This document shows positions 46,601 to 56,984 of a DNA stretch of 64,000 nt, in pieces. Every line of letters begins with the position of its first letter. Position 1 is the first letter of the stretch. Source of the stretch: Akebia trifoliata (lineage: Eukaryota; Streptophyta; Magnoliopsida; Ranunculales; Lardizabalaceae). The DNA lies in assembly GCA_017979445.1 (NCBI GenBank), contig CM030714.1, positions 44,035,220-44,099,219 of the forward strand. Reading direction: 5' to 3'. The notes beneath the pieces are model-generated. The model did not search any database and had not been told where the DNA came from. It worked only from the letters and a program-made list of their open reading frames with translations. Both the position numbers and the translations under genes were made by a program.

Positions 46601-49294
46601 GCAACAGCCTTGTTATATAAGCTTTTTCTATCAGTACTGTCACTTTCTAGATCTTCTATTGAATTAAGAGCTGACATTTGGACATCTTTGGGACTTGAGT
46701 TCTTCATAGAAAAATAGACATTTAAAAAATCACTTTTGACAAGTCTATAAATGTTGTGGAACAGCTGATTTTGGTGAAAATGATCTCCATCGTGAGATCA
46801 ACCTCACCAAAAAATTAAACCTCAAATATGTATGTTTTTATTTCCCACTCATTACCTGTGTGTGTAACTGTGTGTGTGCGCTCATCCAGCTGGCAGTTTT
46901 TTCTCCCAACTCTCTCTCTCTCTCTCTTTCAACCCTTTATTGTCCATTACAAAGCTCTACTCGAGATTTTTATGACGCCGATTAATAAATTTTTTTATAC
47001 AAGTATAAAATTATTATATAAAATTTTCTGTAACACCTTTAGAAATATGATTTTTTCATACTACCAACCATGACGAACATAAAAGTAATGTTATTTTGTG
47101 TACCCAAGTTCTCTTTTGGAATAAGTTTTCTATTATTATGCTACTCCAGAAAAAACTATTTGAGCCAAGAGAAAACTAAGGAACAGGAAAACCGAGCAGT
47201 GCCATTACTTAAGTAACATGAGCATTGCACGTGCATTTCCTCTAATGTGTCTATGCACACTTGCAGGTTCATGCACCATATCAAGTTATTTATACAAATT
47301 AAATGCTTTTGACTTATTATAATTTATAGGGTCAGGAAACATAGACTCAGCAAAAGTGACGCTCGATCGTTTAAACAGAAATTGAATGGTCGGGATAAAA
47401 ACACTTTAATCTATTTTAAAGTGTTGTCATGTTATTATAATCCTGACTGTTGGATTTTTTTAACAGTCAGGATTTCATTTTCTTGTATGGTCACTTTTTC
47501 TGAGTCAATGGATCCCGATCTAATTTATTAAAGAAAAGTGGGCAGTCTATCAAATACTCAAATCGAGCAATCTCATAATATTAATATGGATTTACTTCTG
47601 TATTATGGATTTGCTTCCTGCATTTTCTCTATATTAGCATAATAGTGATTATATTTACCGTCGTTATTGTCTTCGTCACCCTGAAAATTTGGGATCAGCC
47701 TCCATTCAATTCTGTATAATGCTGTTGTACTGTTGTAACATTCACTATATTGACCATGATATGTTTGTTATATTGTCAATGTGAATATTCTAAATTAAAA
47801 TGATTATTTAATTGGGTTATTTTTCTTGTGTAGGCTCCCAAATATCAAATGATGTAGATAGTATTCTTTCCTGGATACGGAAATTATGCAGTCTCTTGGT
47901 TATAGTTCCAGGTTATTCATTCTTCAAGCTTTTTCTTGATTTCTATTAACCTAACTCCGGTTTGTGACGTCAAGTTTCATGAGGTTAATTGATATGATAG
48001 ATCTTTTTTTTTTTTTGACAATTAAAATGGAATTAAAAAAAAAAAGGTGGACATCGAGGTGACCATCCACAGGAAACAAACAGTGACTCAAAAAAATAAA
48101 AAACAAAAAAAATCAATAGTTGTCTTCTCATGAATATTAATTTTACATATCAAAGTTACAATTCTTCAACAAGCTCTTTATTTCTTCTTTTATGTGACAA
48201 TTTCTTGAATTTCTGGGTGCACTTCTATTGTTTTACCATTCCATCCATGTATCACTTATTATGATATTTATGCATTTGAAGGTAATCCTGAACAGGAAAT
48301 TGCTTACTTGCCAAAGAGCATATTATCCCTTACTGACTCTCAACGATGGTAAGCCTTTTTACATGACATCTTATTCATAGATACCTACTCATCATCTATT
48401 TTGCTATTGGTGTGATGATTTCTAACACATTGCAGGATAACACCAAGACTGAGAATAAGGATATTCTGTGCAATTGTTTCTTTATTGGCAACACTATCTC
48501 AAAATAAGCTCCCATACCATGCAAAGAATAGAGAGGTATTTTTTTTTTTTGGTTGGGATTTATGACTATTTTTATTGATTTCTCACATCTTATAATCTTT
48601 TCTCTTCTGAGTTACTTAGGTTGTTGGCAATGACCTACTCTTTTTTGGAGATCAAACCTATTACCAAGAACTAGCATCTATATCTGGTTCTGTTATTAAG
48701 AACATGGTCGATGGTGTTCAACAGGAGCCATACCGGGTAAGCATCCATGATTTTTTATTTATTTTTATTTATTTTCTAATTAATAGACTGATTTCGGTTT
48801 TGATTTATAATGGTGACACCAAGACCACTCGAGGAAATATGGCGCTAGAAGCTTGTAACTGCATCTTATCGCATTTCAAGGTAAGTTTTGTCTATTATTA
48901 TTATAGAGATTTTATCGGCACACCAATTTTTACTAACAACGCACCAACCCCTTTCAAATTAAATGGATGTCCACATATAGGTTGGTGTGTTAATAAGCTC
49001 TCTATTATTATTATTATTATTATGATGATGATGTTTAAAGTTTTCGACTGATAAAATGGATCGTGCAGTTTCTTAGTTTGCCAGTAAGATAAATTCCCAA
49101 CTCTCTGATTCTCACCTTAATGTGATCTTCATGTTTGTCAGGCAAGTCGTGAAATATCACCAATCTGTTCTGAACTGATTGAGATTGCCAAGTCATGTTT
49201 GAATGTGAACGACAAGTTTCTGCAGTCGACAGTGAGCTTCTTAGACAAACACTTGTCAACTTTTTCAAGAAATTCACATGAGATTTCTATCTGA
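26140..49294 (+). CDS. VPS35L, retriever (Commander) complex subunit, 23 exons
   Basis: Large alpha-solenoid subunit of retriever, which with VPS26C and VPS29 recycles cargo from endosomes without retromer; plants carry one homologue. Exons: 26140-26226 (donor uncertain), 27758-27982, 28902-28932, 29084-29268, 29601-29760, 30519-30615, 33277-33446, 35919-36085, 38141-38329, 38420-38509, 39746-39826, 40991-41134, 43451-43533, 43766-43907, 44630-44713, 46225-46386, 46489-46576, 47834-47911, 48282-48348, 48436-48535, 48620-48736, 48824-48880, 49142-49294. Every later junction keeps phase, giving about 918 residues. Family blocks: [161 protein letters not shown]-like [38 protein letters not shown]. 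In most genomes the gene is shorter; here introns are swollen by LINE, SINE, TRIM, copia, hAT and MITE insertions. Confidence 0.93.
26712..27560 (-). mobile_element. LINE 3' fragment, VPS35L intron 1
   Basis: Minus-strand frames give [20 protein letters not shown] (reverse-transcriptase zinc-binding pattern) and [19 protein letters not shown]. These are followed by the family 3' tail with GGTCATCTCGGCCGCC and a poly(A) tract (T-run at about 26717-26727 on the plus strand). It is split by a SINE at 26884-27062. Confidence 0.75.
26884..27062 (-). mobile_element. SINE with 20-bp target duplication, inserted in a LINE
   Basis: Head on the minus strand reads ACACCAAGGGGTTGGCCTAG. The body contains CATGGGATTAGTCTCACCTG (as its plus-strand partner, CAGGTGAGACTAATCCCATG) and GGGATACCCACGATAACC near the tail. 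The direct repeat TTAAAATCTGGACATAACTT flanks it exactly at 26864-26883 and 27063-27082. A second family member is at 60541-60789. Confidence 0.85.
29922..30150 (-). repeat. degenerate Helitron-like repeat, VPS35L intron 5
   Basis: Aligns with 31753-32000: shared GGGCTACTAGTA, TATATAATCTAAT, TATATCATTACACTTTTTT and GTGGTTATAAG blocks. The upstream 150 bases (CA tract, GAAAATGCAC, AATTTACTTG) also match intron 6, so the duplicated unit is larger than the Helitron-like part. Confidence 0.55.
31553..31597 (+). repeat. (CA)n microsatellite, VPS35L intron 6
   Basis: About 22 uninterrupted CA units followed by an A/G-rich run. A short interrupted CA tract lies at the matching place in intron 5 (about 29785-29808). 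Confidence 0.95.
31753..32225 (-). mobile_element. Helitron-like non-autonomous element, VPS35L intron 6
   Basis: Minus-strand 3' end: ATGTG-TGTTGG-CACAT hairpin, then ACCACCTACTAG followed by T. The other end on the minus strand reads TTTACTATTATAATTAAAGA, like plant Helitron 5' ends. It matches the copy in pectate lyase intron 3. Confidence 0.5.
34566..34601 (+). repeat. (TG)n microsatellite, VPS35L intron 7
   Basis: About 18 uninterrupted TG units. It marks the left end of the copia remnant. Confidence 0.95.
34605..35697 (-). mobile_element. Ty1/copia remnant: one LTR, primer site and gag, VPS35L intron 7
   Basis: Minus strand order: LTR of about 254 bases (35444-35697, starting TGTTAAGAGC), primer-binding site GGTATCAAAGCAGAG (35428-35442), then gag. 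The gag frame at 35032-35265 reads [21 protein letters not shown] second frame, about 34780-34950, has [20 protein letters not shown], typical copia gag. The pol region and second LTR are missing; the element stops at the TG microsatellite. Stops interrupt it. Confidence 0.75.
36519..37384 (+). mobile_element. 5'-truncated LINE with poly(A) and target duplication, VPS35L intron 8
   Basis: Reads [20 protein letters not shown] (zinc-binding pattern C-x-C, H-x4-HC) then FKIWSHF. It ends with CAATAAAACTTTATGTATC and 18 A residues (37367-37384). The 12-base repeat GTTGCACCTTAG (36507-36518) and GTTGCACATTAG (37386-37397) flanks it. A TRIM interrupts it at 36950-37272. Confidence 0.85.
36950..37272 (+). 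mobile_element. TRIM retrotransposon, two 127-bp LTRs, complete
   Basis: LTRs at 36950-37076 and 37146-37272 both start TGTTGAGTGTATATTT and end GGTTGGTTAACA. Right after the first is TGGTATCGGAGC, one base off the standard initiator-tRNA-Met primer site. Just before the second is the purine tract GGGTGAGGGGGAA (37133-37145). Flanks TTGTT (36945-36949) and CTGTT (37273-37277) match at 4 of 5. The internal part is only 69 bases and non-coding, so it depends on enzymes from other elements. Confidence 0.9.
38585..39065. mobile_element. hAT-like MITE with 8-bp target duplication, VPS35L intron 10
   Basis: Ends TAGGGCTGCAACTTGG and, inverted, TAGGGCTGCAACCGCC. Flanks CTTCTGAG (38577-38584) and TTTCTGAG (39066-39073) match at 7 of 8, as expected for hAT transposons. 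The interior holds many CCCAACCC/GGGTTGG words. No transposase. Confidence 0.85.
41436..42612. repeat. direct repeat of about 85 bp flanking a MITE-like block, VPS35L intron 12
   Basis: 41436-41520 and 42528-42612 share GGATTAACAAAT, TTTGTTATT, GTCTTCTTTAAACAAATA and GGATTATATCTGAAGAGA in order. Between them is a MITE-like block (about 41808-42330) with GGTTCAAAATAT and ATTTTAAACCATG ends and a GAA microsatellite (41945-41976). Confidence 0.6.
42612..43320 (+). mobile_element. LINE 3' fragment, VPS35L intron 12
   Basis: Reads [40 protein letters not shown] and FGTDVVGKM, classic plant LINE reverse-transcriptase C-terminal blocks. Then comes the family 3' tail GGTCGGTTTTCTCGCCCGAC and AATAAAATTTTATTTCTCAA. 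Frame shifts and stops are present. Confidence 0.8.
44096..44489 (-). mobile_element. tandem TRIM-like array, three LTR-like units, VPS35L intron 14
   Basis: Units at 44096-44174, 44227-44297 and 44421-44489 each begin TGA and end TCA and contain GGGATTGAC-ACTC. On the minus strand the third unit is followed by AATGGTATCAGAGCAAAG and the first by AAATGGTATCAGAAG, primer-site-like sequences. Each unit is itself partly palindromic (GGGATTGAC...GTCAATCCC in the third). No coding region. Confidence 0.65.
47341..47510. mobile_element. fold-back MITE with two perfect inner hairpins, VPS35L intron 17
   Basis: Outer arms contain GACTCAGCAAAAGTGAC and, inverted, GACTCAGAAAAAGTGAC. Inside, AATCCTGACTGTT (47439-47451) pairs perfectly with 47462-47474, and ACACTTTAA (47401-47409) pairs with TTAAAGTGT (47416-47424). 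Confidence 0.7.
48004..48130 (-). mobile_element. short LINE 3' end, VPS35L intron 18
   Basis: Minus strand shows GGTCACCTCGATGTCCACC followed by TTTTTTT, AATTCCATTTTAATTGTC and a long A tail (T run at about 48004-48017 on the plus strand). This is the 3' tail of the LINE family seen elsewhere in the window; no coding part remains. Confidence 0.55.
48905..49004. mobile_element. MITE, copy 2 of the 8042-8178 family, VPS35L intron 22
   Basis: Left arm TTTTATCGGCACACCAATTT then TACTAACAACGCACCAAC; right arm, inverted, TAGAGAGCTTATTAACACAC. It abuts an ATT microsatellite. Confidence 0.6.
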
Positions 49295-50871
49295 GACATA
49301 TTCAAATTGTGAAGAGCTTGATTAAAATTTTACATGTACATATCCTGAAATCCCTTCATCCTCTATTTGTGATCGAAAAATTATTTCTAGAAGAGACATT
49401 CTTCATTGATCACTAAGCATGTAATCTAACCTTTTTTTTTTCAAAACTTGGGGGAAGAACATCTTTCTCTAATCCTTGTTCTGTGTGAATTTCTTAGATT
49501 TAAATAATTTGTGATTGATGTGTGATTGTATCATCTATTAACATAGTTTTTTTTTTTTTAATGGATAAATTGGGCTTGAACCACGACTTCAAAGTTGTTT
49601 TGCAATGTGTCAAATCAACTGAGCCATGGGTCTAAGCCCAGCAATTAACCCAGCTTATAATAAAAGACTTAATTATTTTTCATATTTAGTCATAATTCTC
49701 AATCAATGGTAAATTGATTTGGATCGGGTGATAAAAACCATACTTGACTGAATGTATCCCATAATGGATTGGGTTCGGATCGGTGCTTACAACCTAGGAT
49801 TAATCCAATAAGGACTGATTGAACCCGGAACAGGTCCAATAAATATTAGACTTTAGCCTTGTTGGATTGGGATTTATCCGACTATTTATCCACTTTGTAA
49901 TGGATGTATCTAATGTTTAACCAAATTTCAAGCGGATATCCAAGTGGATATATGTATCTCATGTCTCATGAACATGATGGAAAAGCCTTAATTTGGAGTT
50001 ATCCATATATTTTATTGTGAATTTATTGTATTAAACTCGGATAAACGGATGTTCGGATTGGATATGATGCATATCCATGTTCAATTCTAAAAATATTTGA
50101 TTAAAAATAATTGCGGACAAAATTACCTGAATTTTTAATTGAATAAAAAATTTGTACCCATAGTTGAATTATTTGAATAGGATGAGTTGGGTAAGCGGGT
50201 ATCGTCCAACCTATGGCTAGTCCTACATACAAGGATTGGCAAGGGCTGGCAACAGATTGGTTTGTTATTGAATCAAATATCATTCCAATACTGATCCGAA
50301 TTCTTTTAAATATGTACCTGATTTGATCGGATTAATGAATATGTGAATCGAATTCGATCCGTTTCATTTCATCCTTTATCTGAAATTAATCCGAATACAT
50401 GCCTTTTCTTGTTATCAATGTTCAAAATTTTTAAAAATATAAATCATATAAAATTAAAAAAAAAAAAAATCCACTTTTCAACTTCAAATATAAAAGGAAA
50501 CTAAAAAGACTAAAACGTTTTATCTGTATATATTTATATAAAACTAAGAGTAATAAAAACTATATTAAAATATATTCGGGTCGATTTTTCATGTTTTTTC
50601 GGATCGGACTGGTTTGGACATCGGATATGTTTGGGATCATTGCCAACCGTACTTAGCACATTTATTATATACAATTGTGTTTATAGACTGTATATTTGCT
50701 CTACGAGAGGTGTGTCCCACCCATCCGTTTCCAAGAACATAAAAATCAACCATTGCAACGTAACGCCCGTTAGATTTACACATCCCTTCATTGAAATCTA
50801 GGGATTCCGACCTCAGATCGAAAAACAAAAGTTTTCTAGGGTTTGCGAGATCGATTGATCGATCGAGAGAG
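49295..50871. other. intergenic between VPS35L and SWAP gene
   Basis: No coding sequence recognised. The middle (49640-50640) is AT-rich with repeated GGAT-, TCCAT- and CGGAT-containing words, probably an old repeat with no clear ends. The SWAP 5' leader begins near its right edge. Confidence 0.55.
50837..50844 (-). promoter_or_regulatory. telobox in SWAP gene 5' leader
   Basis: TAGGGTTT on the plus strand (AAACCCTA on the minus) ends 27 bases before the ATG at 50872. This mirrors the CAF40 gene. Confidence 0.5.
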
Positions 50872-53800
50872 ATGGATCTGGAGGTATTGGGACGCCATGC
50901 CCTTCTCTTCGATGACGATTCGAATGCAGAGTTCGTAAACTCTAAAGAAGCGCTTGTTGACTGGAACTCTCTTCTTATCGATCGCTACGATGTTCGCCAT
51001 CTCCTCCAAAGCCCTCCACCACCTCGTAAGAGGCGCAGAAACTCCTCATCTCCTCTTCATCCTCCTTCGTTTGAAGAATCACAGCTCGATCAAGAAAGAT
51101 ACCTCGATCTACCTTCACCGTCTGATGACCAACCTGATCAATCATCTTCTCCAGGTTCGTCATCCCCTTTCCCGCTTATTGTCTTCTCGATTACAGTTTT
51201 TTCCCTCTCACTTTAATTCAGTATTATTGTGGTGGAATTTTGGTTCATGCGCGACTCAAACTACAATTATCTTTTTAAACGAATAGTTATGGTAGATTTA
51301 AATATAAATTGATGTAAAGATCTCTATTTGTTTATTTTATTTATGGAGAAGTTATGAGGTTAATTATAGTTAGAAGTGTTTCTAAGGGGCTGATCAATGT
51401 AATCCTTAGAGGGGTAAGTTTAAATTGTATTGTAGAGACGATCTGGTTTGTGAGATAGAATGAGAGTTTAGGGGGTGTGATTCGAGCTACCTCTTCCTTG
51501 CTTTGTAAGGATAATTTCAAGTTTTCATTTTTTTGGGTATAATTTGTAGTTTAGCATTTTAAATTGAATAATTGAAACTAAATTTAAGGGTCAATTTGGG
51601 TTGACGAAAAAGTGGGTAGTGCAAAATAGGGATGGGTTAGAAGGTTCTACTTGGTAAAGTCTGTGAATGTCAATACAATGGCCGGGGTTCAAAACCCACC
51701 TTCGCACACTAATTACTAACCACTAACATGTTTGCGCAGCAAAAAGGGAAAAAAAGATTGATTAAAAGAGTTAACAAAATAAAGTGAAGTCTTTTTTTCT
51801 TTCAAGTGGTTGGGCGCCACTTCATCAAAATGCATGGGAACCCAATGGGTTGTATGCGCACATTAAAGAGTAACGTGTCTGTGCTTTGGGGATGAATGGG
51901 CATGGCCCCTATGATTCCATTAAGAAAAGGGAGAAACATTACAATGTTGTTTATAACTTTATTTTTTTAAATTTTGTATAGGAGACTCGGTGTAGTTAAG
52001 GGTGAAAAGCGTACTAAAGACACAAAGGCCTCCTGGTGCCTGAGGCGCCAGGCGAGGCGCACACTTGAGTGAAGCAAAACCCAATAAAATTATAAAATGA
52101 AAAAAATTAAATAATGAAAGATGGATTGTAGATAAACTGTTCAACACTTCTAGAAGAAAAAAAAAACATTCATCAACAACTGAAAAATTAGAGAGGAAGA
52201 AGAACAAGAATAAGGGAAGGAAAAAGTAGAAGTAGGCCAACAACAACTAGGCTCAAGGTTTAAAATGTCATATTGGAGGAATCTTTCTCTCAAGGAAAAA
52301 AAAAATAGATACTCAATCATTGTTGATACATTCCGATGTAATGTTTCTTATCGGTCTTGGCTGATACAGATATGTATCTGCCATTGCATTCCAATATTTT
52401 GAACCATGACTAGGGCTATCAATGGGTGGTTCGAGCCGAGCTTGGTTGAGCTCTAACTAGCCCAAGAGAGGTAGGCTCTACCTTGGTAAAGCCATCACTC
52501 AAGTATATACGGGTTTTCCTTGGAGGGACTGTTGTTTGGATGTTCCCAGATTCAGAAACAGTTCTACAATAGTATCTAACTTTAGCTGTGGGGCTTGTAC
52601 CGATTATAGAAAATATAGTTTTTAATTGGTATCATTCAGAAACAGTTCCAAGTTTGCAGGAAGGAAGTCTATTTGCTCATTTTCGCTTCTCTCACAAGGA
52701 CAAGTAAGATTCTTTTCACCTGACCCCAGCGTTTTTTCTATGCAGTGAATTACTTGTAATTTACCCCATTATACATTTTCTGATGCATCATGTTTGTGTA
52801 ACCTTGAGTGACAATCTTTTCTTCCTTTATCCAGCACCAAACAATGGAGCAGACCCAACAAATGGTGGCACTTATCATGCTGTTGCATTTTCATATGGAA
52901 ACACTGATGTTCCCACTGACCCGAAGAATTCTGATGTTTCTGGTTTTCTTCCACCTTTTCCGGTGCCCGAAAGCCTACTCCAAAGCCTTGTAAGTAAATT
53001 CATTCTTTGCGAAATATATATGTTTTGCATGTAACCAGAATATTACTGTTACTGATATAGTTTTTGATGCTTATCCAATCTGGTCCAGTGATAATTATCC
53101 GAAGTACATTTGTTATTCTAAGGCTTATCATGTCTAAGTTTCAGATACTCGGAGCAGAGATGAAGTTCTTGTGACCTAAGGTTGCTATTCATGGAACCTT
53201 GTTTCCTTTTATATATCATGCAAGGAACCTTGCAGGTGGGATTAGGATGATAGAATTGCATTAATTTATGAAGGAAATATCACTTTGTCGGCGGCAAGTT
53301 TAGAGCAAATGGGATGGAACATTATAGACCTTTGTTTCTTGTTTTTTTTAATTATCAGGATATATGTGAGATTCTTTGGTCCATCTTGGAGCCATTTAGT
53401 AAGATTCACATTTATCTTGCAACTATGAAAGTCTGCCATTACTAAGAAGGGATGTTTGTTTTCTGATTGTTGCTTTTTCAGCCTCCTACCGAGAAGTTGC
53501 ATCAGATCATGGCTAGGACTGCTCTATTTGTCAGCAACCATGGGGGACAAACAGAAATTGTCTTAAGGGTGAAACAGGGAGACAACCCAATGTTTGGGTT
53601 CTTGATGCCTGATCATCATCTTCATGCATACTTCAGGTTCCTTGTTGATAACCCCAAAGTTTTGAAGTCTGACATTGGTACTAAAACTCAAGATAACGGT
53701 AGGAAAGCTGATCAGGGGCAGAATCAGACAGATGATGTTGCGGGTGGGGCATTGTCCTTGCTTGGGTCTGTATATGGATCTGGGGAAGATGAAGATGGTG

Positions 53801-56213
53801 TACTCCAGGTTGTTTCAAAATCCGAAACAAATTATCCTGGTGATCCCTCCAATGCTGCAAATGTAACTCCTAATCATCAATCAGAACGGGCAGTATCTCC
53901 CGGGAAAGATGAGGCAACTCGCAAGCACCTTCTTCCCGCTTCTAAAGAAAAAGCCTCGTCGTCTAAAAAGAGTCGCTTTGTGTCTTCGGTTAATTATGGC
54001 TCTGCATGTAACAAGAAAAAAGAAGGTGATGCTTTGGGTTCACCTCTTGTCTCGGTGGATAAGCCCCAGGTTTCTACTCTCTCAATTACATCTAAAGTTG
54101 AATCTTCCATTTTGGAACCTCCATCCCATTTGAAAAGAATGGTGGATAAAATAGTTGAGTTTATTCTGAAAAATGGGAAAGAATTCGAAGCAGTCCTCAA
54201 AGAGCAAGATAGTACAAATGGGAAATTTCCATTTCTTCTCCCGTCCAACCAATACCATCATTACTATCTCAAAGTTCTCCAAAGAGCTCAAGAGGTACGT
54301 TTTCTCTAAAGCCTTGTATTGAAATTTTCTATATACCTGAAATTTCTTTAGTTAAATACCCCTTATCATTTGGAAATGGTTACTGTAGTGATCGGATTTC
54401 TCGATTGAACCAACAGCTAGGTGATTCGGAGTTGCCACCATTCATTGATTTAAATGGGTTGGTAAGTCAGGGTGCTTAGCACCTTCCCCTAGTTACAACT
54501 GAAGATTTACACCATTTCCTTTGGAGTCAAGTTGCCAGTCAATTCAATTTAAAAAATCAAATCGCATCTGGTGTCCATTTGCACCAAGTTAACTCATTGA
54601 ATGGTGGCGACTCTGTATCACGTAGCTGTCGGTTCAATCAAGAAATCCGGTTGTTAGTCGTTACAGTGATGAGATCTAAAATAGGATCAAAAGCGGGCTA
54701 ATATCTGTCTGGTCATTCTTATTGGGAATCCACATGTTGTAAGCCAGAGAACCCCCTCCCCCCCCTCTTTTGTGGGTCCTTAGTTTTAGGGTGTTATATT
54801 TTGATTTTTTTTTCTCCTCTATTTTTACAGTCAAAGCAATCTTGGAAGAGCTTGTCTGCTCAGAAGCAAGATTCAGTCGGGCACAAGGGTGGTACAAGTG
54901 TTCTCTCCAAAGGTACTGATATTATCCCCAAAGGATCTTCCAGTTATGATCTGCCAAATGATCCAGAGAGGAAAGAAAAGTTTAAGATGGTAATTGGCGG
55001 CTCAAAGAAAGATGCACATGACCCACCTCCGAAGCCCACACAACAACAATGTGGAGTGAGTGTGGACGCAGCTGCAGCAATTCTTCAGGCAGCAAGAAGA
55101 GGCCTAAGGAATCCCAAGCTAGACATTTTCTCAAAGCCATCATTGGATGATTCTGGCCCGGGCAACGGCAATGAGAGTGGGCCCACCTCAAGTTATGGTA
55201 GTATCTCCATTCCATCCCGAGTACCGAGTTCTACCTCAAAGCCCATTGTACCCATTCCTGCTGAGTTGTCCGGATCTGTTGGCCATGGCCTGTCGGAAAA
55301 AGATGGTATCTCAACTAGGGATGTGTCAGTTGCAAAAGCTATTGCAAAGACAGCTGCCCTTGCAGCTGCCAGTGAGGCCGACTCCTCTGAAGCAAGCTTA
55401 ACAAGAGAGCAGAAGCAGAAGGCAGAGAGATTGAAGCGTGCAAAGATGTTCTCAGCTATGATAAAGAGTGGCGTAGCACCCCGCATCAATGAACAATTAC
55501 CCCGTTTATCAGCAGAACCGCCTGATTCTGTGCTATCTGGCTTAGTGGGTTCTGGTTGTAAGGCTTCGACGGGGAATGGTTCTGTGCAGGCTCCTGATAC
55601 CTCAAATCATTCAGGTGCAGGCAGAGAAAGAGAAGGTAGTTCGGTGCCAGTTGATGTCCGTACCTCGGATAGATTAAGGAAGTCTGAAAGGAAAGATAGT
55701 GATGATGATTACAAGGAAAGAAGGTCAAAGAAGAAATATCGTTCAAGATCTAGAAGGCTTGAAGAAGACGACGACGACGTTGAAGAAGAAGAAGAAAGGG
55801 ATCATAAACACTCCAGGAAGAAGCACCGGTCTCATCATTCTTCAAACCACAGAAGAGAAGAGCGCAAACACAAGAAAAGACATTCTTCGTCCAAGGACAT
55901 GGAATCTCGTCGCAGACACAAGCATCACAGCTCATCCGAGGATGAGCATCAGCGTCGAAGTCGGTCTGATAAGCAGAGGACATTGAACTTGGATAAAAAT
56001 GTGGAGTCTGATGATGAGACCGGTAAAAAGCTATCTGACGAGTCAAATACAGAAAGGATAGATAATGGTGCAAATGGAGAGGCTTATCTGGATTTGTTAA
56101 AAGATCGTTGGGACGGGTCAGCTCCATCAGTGGATGATCGACCCTCTGATGCTACAGAGGTTTCTGATGAGCTCAGGGCAAAGGTCCGAGCCATGTTGTT
56201 GGCGACCTTGTGA
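50872..56213 (+). CDS. SWAP/SURP-domain splicing regulator (SFSWAP homologue), four exons
   Basis: Nuclear RNA-binding regulator of alternative splicing, homologous to Drosophila suppressor-of-white-apricot. Exons 50872-51154, 52835-52989, 53482-54294, 54831-56213 join in frame to 877 residues. Residues 1-145: DRY_EERY-type N-terminus with VDWNSLLIDRYDVRHLLQSP and YHAVAFSYGNTD, PFPVPESLLQ. Residues about 147-202: SURP 1 (PTEKLHQIMARTALFVSNHG ... FGFLMPDHHLHAYFRFL). Residues about 359-417: SURP 2 (LKRMVDKIVEFILKNGKEFE ... FPFLLPSNQYHHYYLKVLQR). Near 606: LTREQKQKAERLKRAKMF, a conserved plant block. Residues about 719-800: Arg/Ser/His/Lys-rich tract with a short acidic run. The C-terminus DELRAKVRAMLLATL is family-typical. 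Intron 3 contains a fold-back element. Self-regulation by splicing is known for the fly gene; not shown here. Confidence 0.94.
54379..54672. mobile_element. fold-back element with about 80-bp inverted arms, SWAP intron 3
   Basis: Left arm CGGATTTCTCGATTGAACC, AACAGCTAGGTGATTCGGAG, TTGCCACCATTCATTGA; right arm, inverted, CGGATTTCTTGATTGAACC, GACAGCTACGTGATACAGAG, TCGCCACCATTCAATGA. Arms pair over roughly 80 bases around a spacer of about 130. It accounts for over half of the 536-base intron. Confidence 0.75.
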
Positions 56214-56984
56214 TTGAGACACTTCATCTCCTTCTCATTGGAATATTCATAATCATCAAAGCCGTACCCCAAGGATTTGGGGTCAGATAACTAAACCTGG
56301 AATTGTGTTTTTTCCTTTATAAGGCGGAGTTGGTTATGGTCGTCGACATTTACTTCAAAATGTGTGTTGTATCCACCAAGGACACTTGAGTTTTTAACTG
56401 CCAATTCATGTATACACTTGCTTGTAACGTAACGTCTGGCATACTTTTACAAAACACAACACAACACGGGAGATGAGCATTGTGATTTCAAATTCTGGCA
56501 ACTCTCTTCTTATAGTTTGTGAAACACCGTCAATAAAGCTTTATTCCAAAAATTTGGGTTTGGCTTCTTGTGAAAGTGTAAATTTAAAGTCTTTTTTGAT
56601 TTGCCATTTTCCTTGTGGCACTCTGTTTTTGAAGATCTCTCTTGGAAATCATCTTTTTTGGTTGAAAAGAGGGGACTTGGAAATTGGATTTAGACCACTT
56701 TGATTGGTCTGTTAAACTAGGGCAACGAAAAAATAAAAAAAGGTATGATTTTGGGGATTAAAAAAATATTTTATGGTCGTTTTTATAATTTTTTATTTTT
56801 GATTTTTGATTTCACCACCATCATTCTACGTATGTAAGTTAGCTTGGTTGGTAAAGTTTTTAAGTGCTCTTTATCCAAATCTAAAACAATGATCCAGACT
56901 AGAAGTTATCAGATGGATCAGATTTATGTGTCTGATCTGATCCATTGACAGTCCTAGCGTCCAGGAGACAACATTGAGAGAAAA

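Noticed and set aside
51959..52246. 95-codon minus-strand frame, Phe/Leu-rich
   Set aside because: Lies in SWAP intron 1, low complexity, with no family resemblance.
52660..52706. possible extra SWAP exon between exons 1 and 2
   Set aside because: It has an acceptor-like TTTGCAG and donor-like GTAAG, but exon 1 joins exon 2 at 52835 in phase and the encoded residues do not resemble the family.
53994..54291. minus-strand open frames opposite the SWAP gene
   Set aside because: They are shadows of a strongly coding plus-strand exon with SURP 2.
55486..56127. minus-strand open frames of 86 and 125 codons
   Set aside because: Antisense to the RS/His-rich exon 4 of SWAP; composition mirrors that exon.
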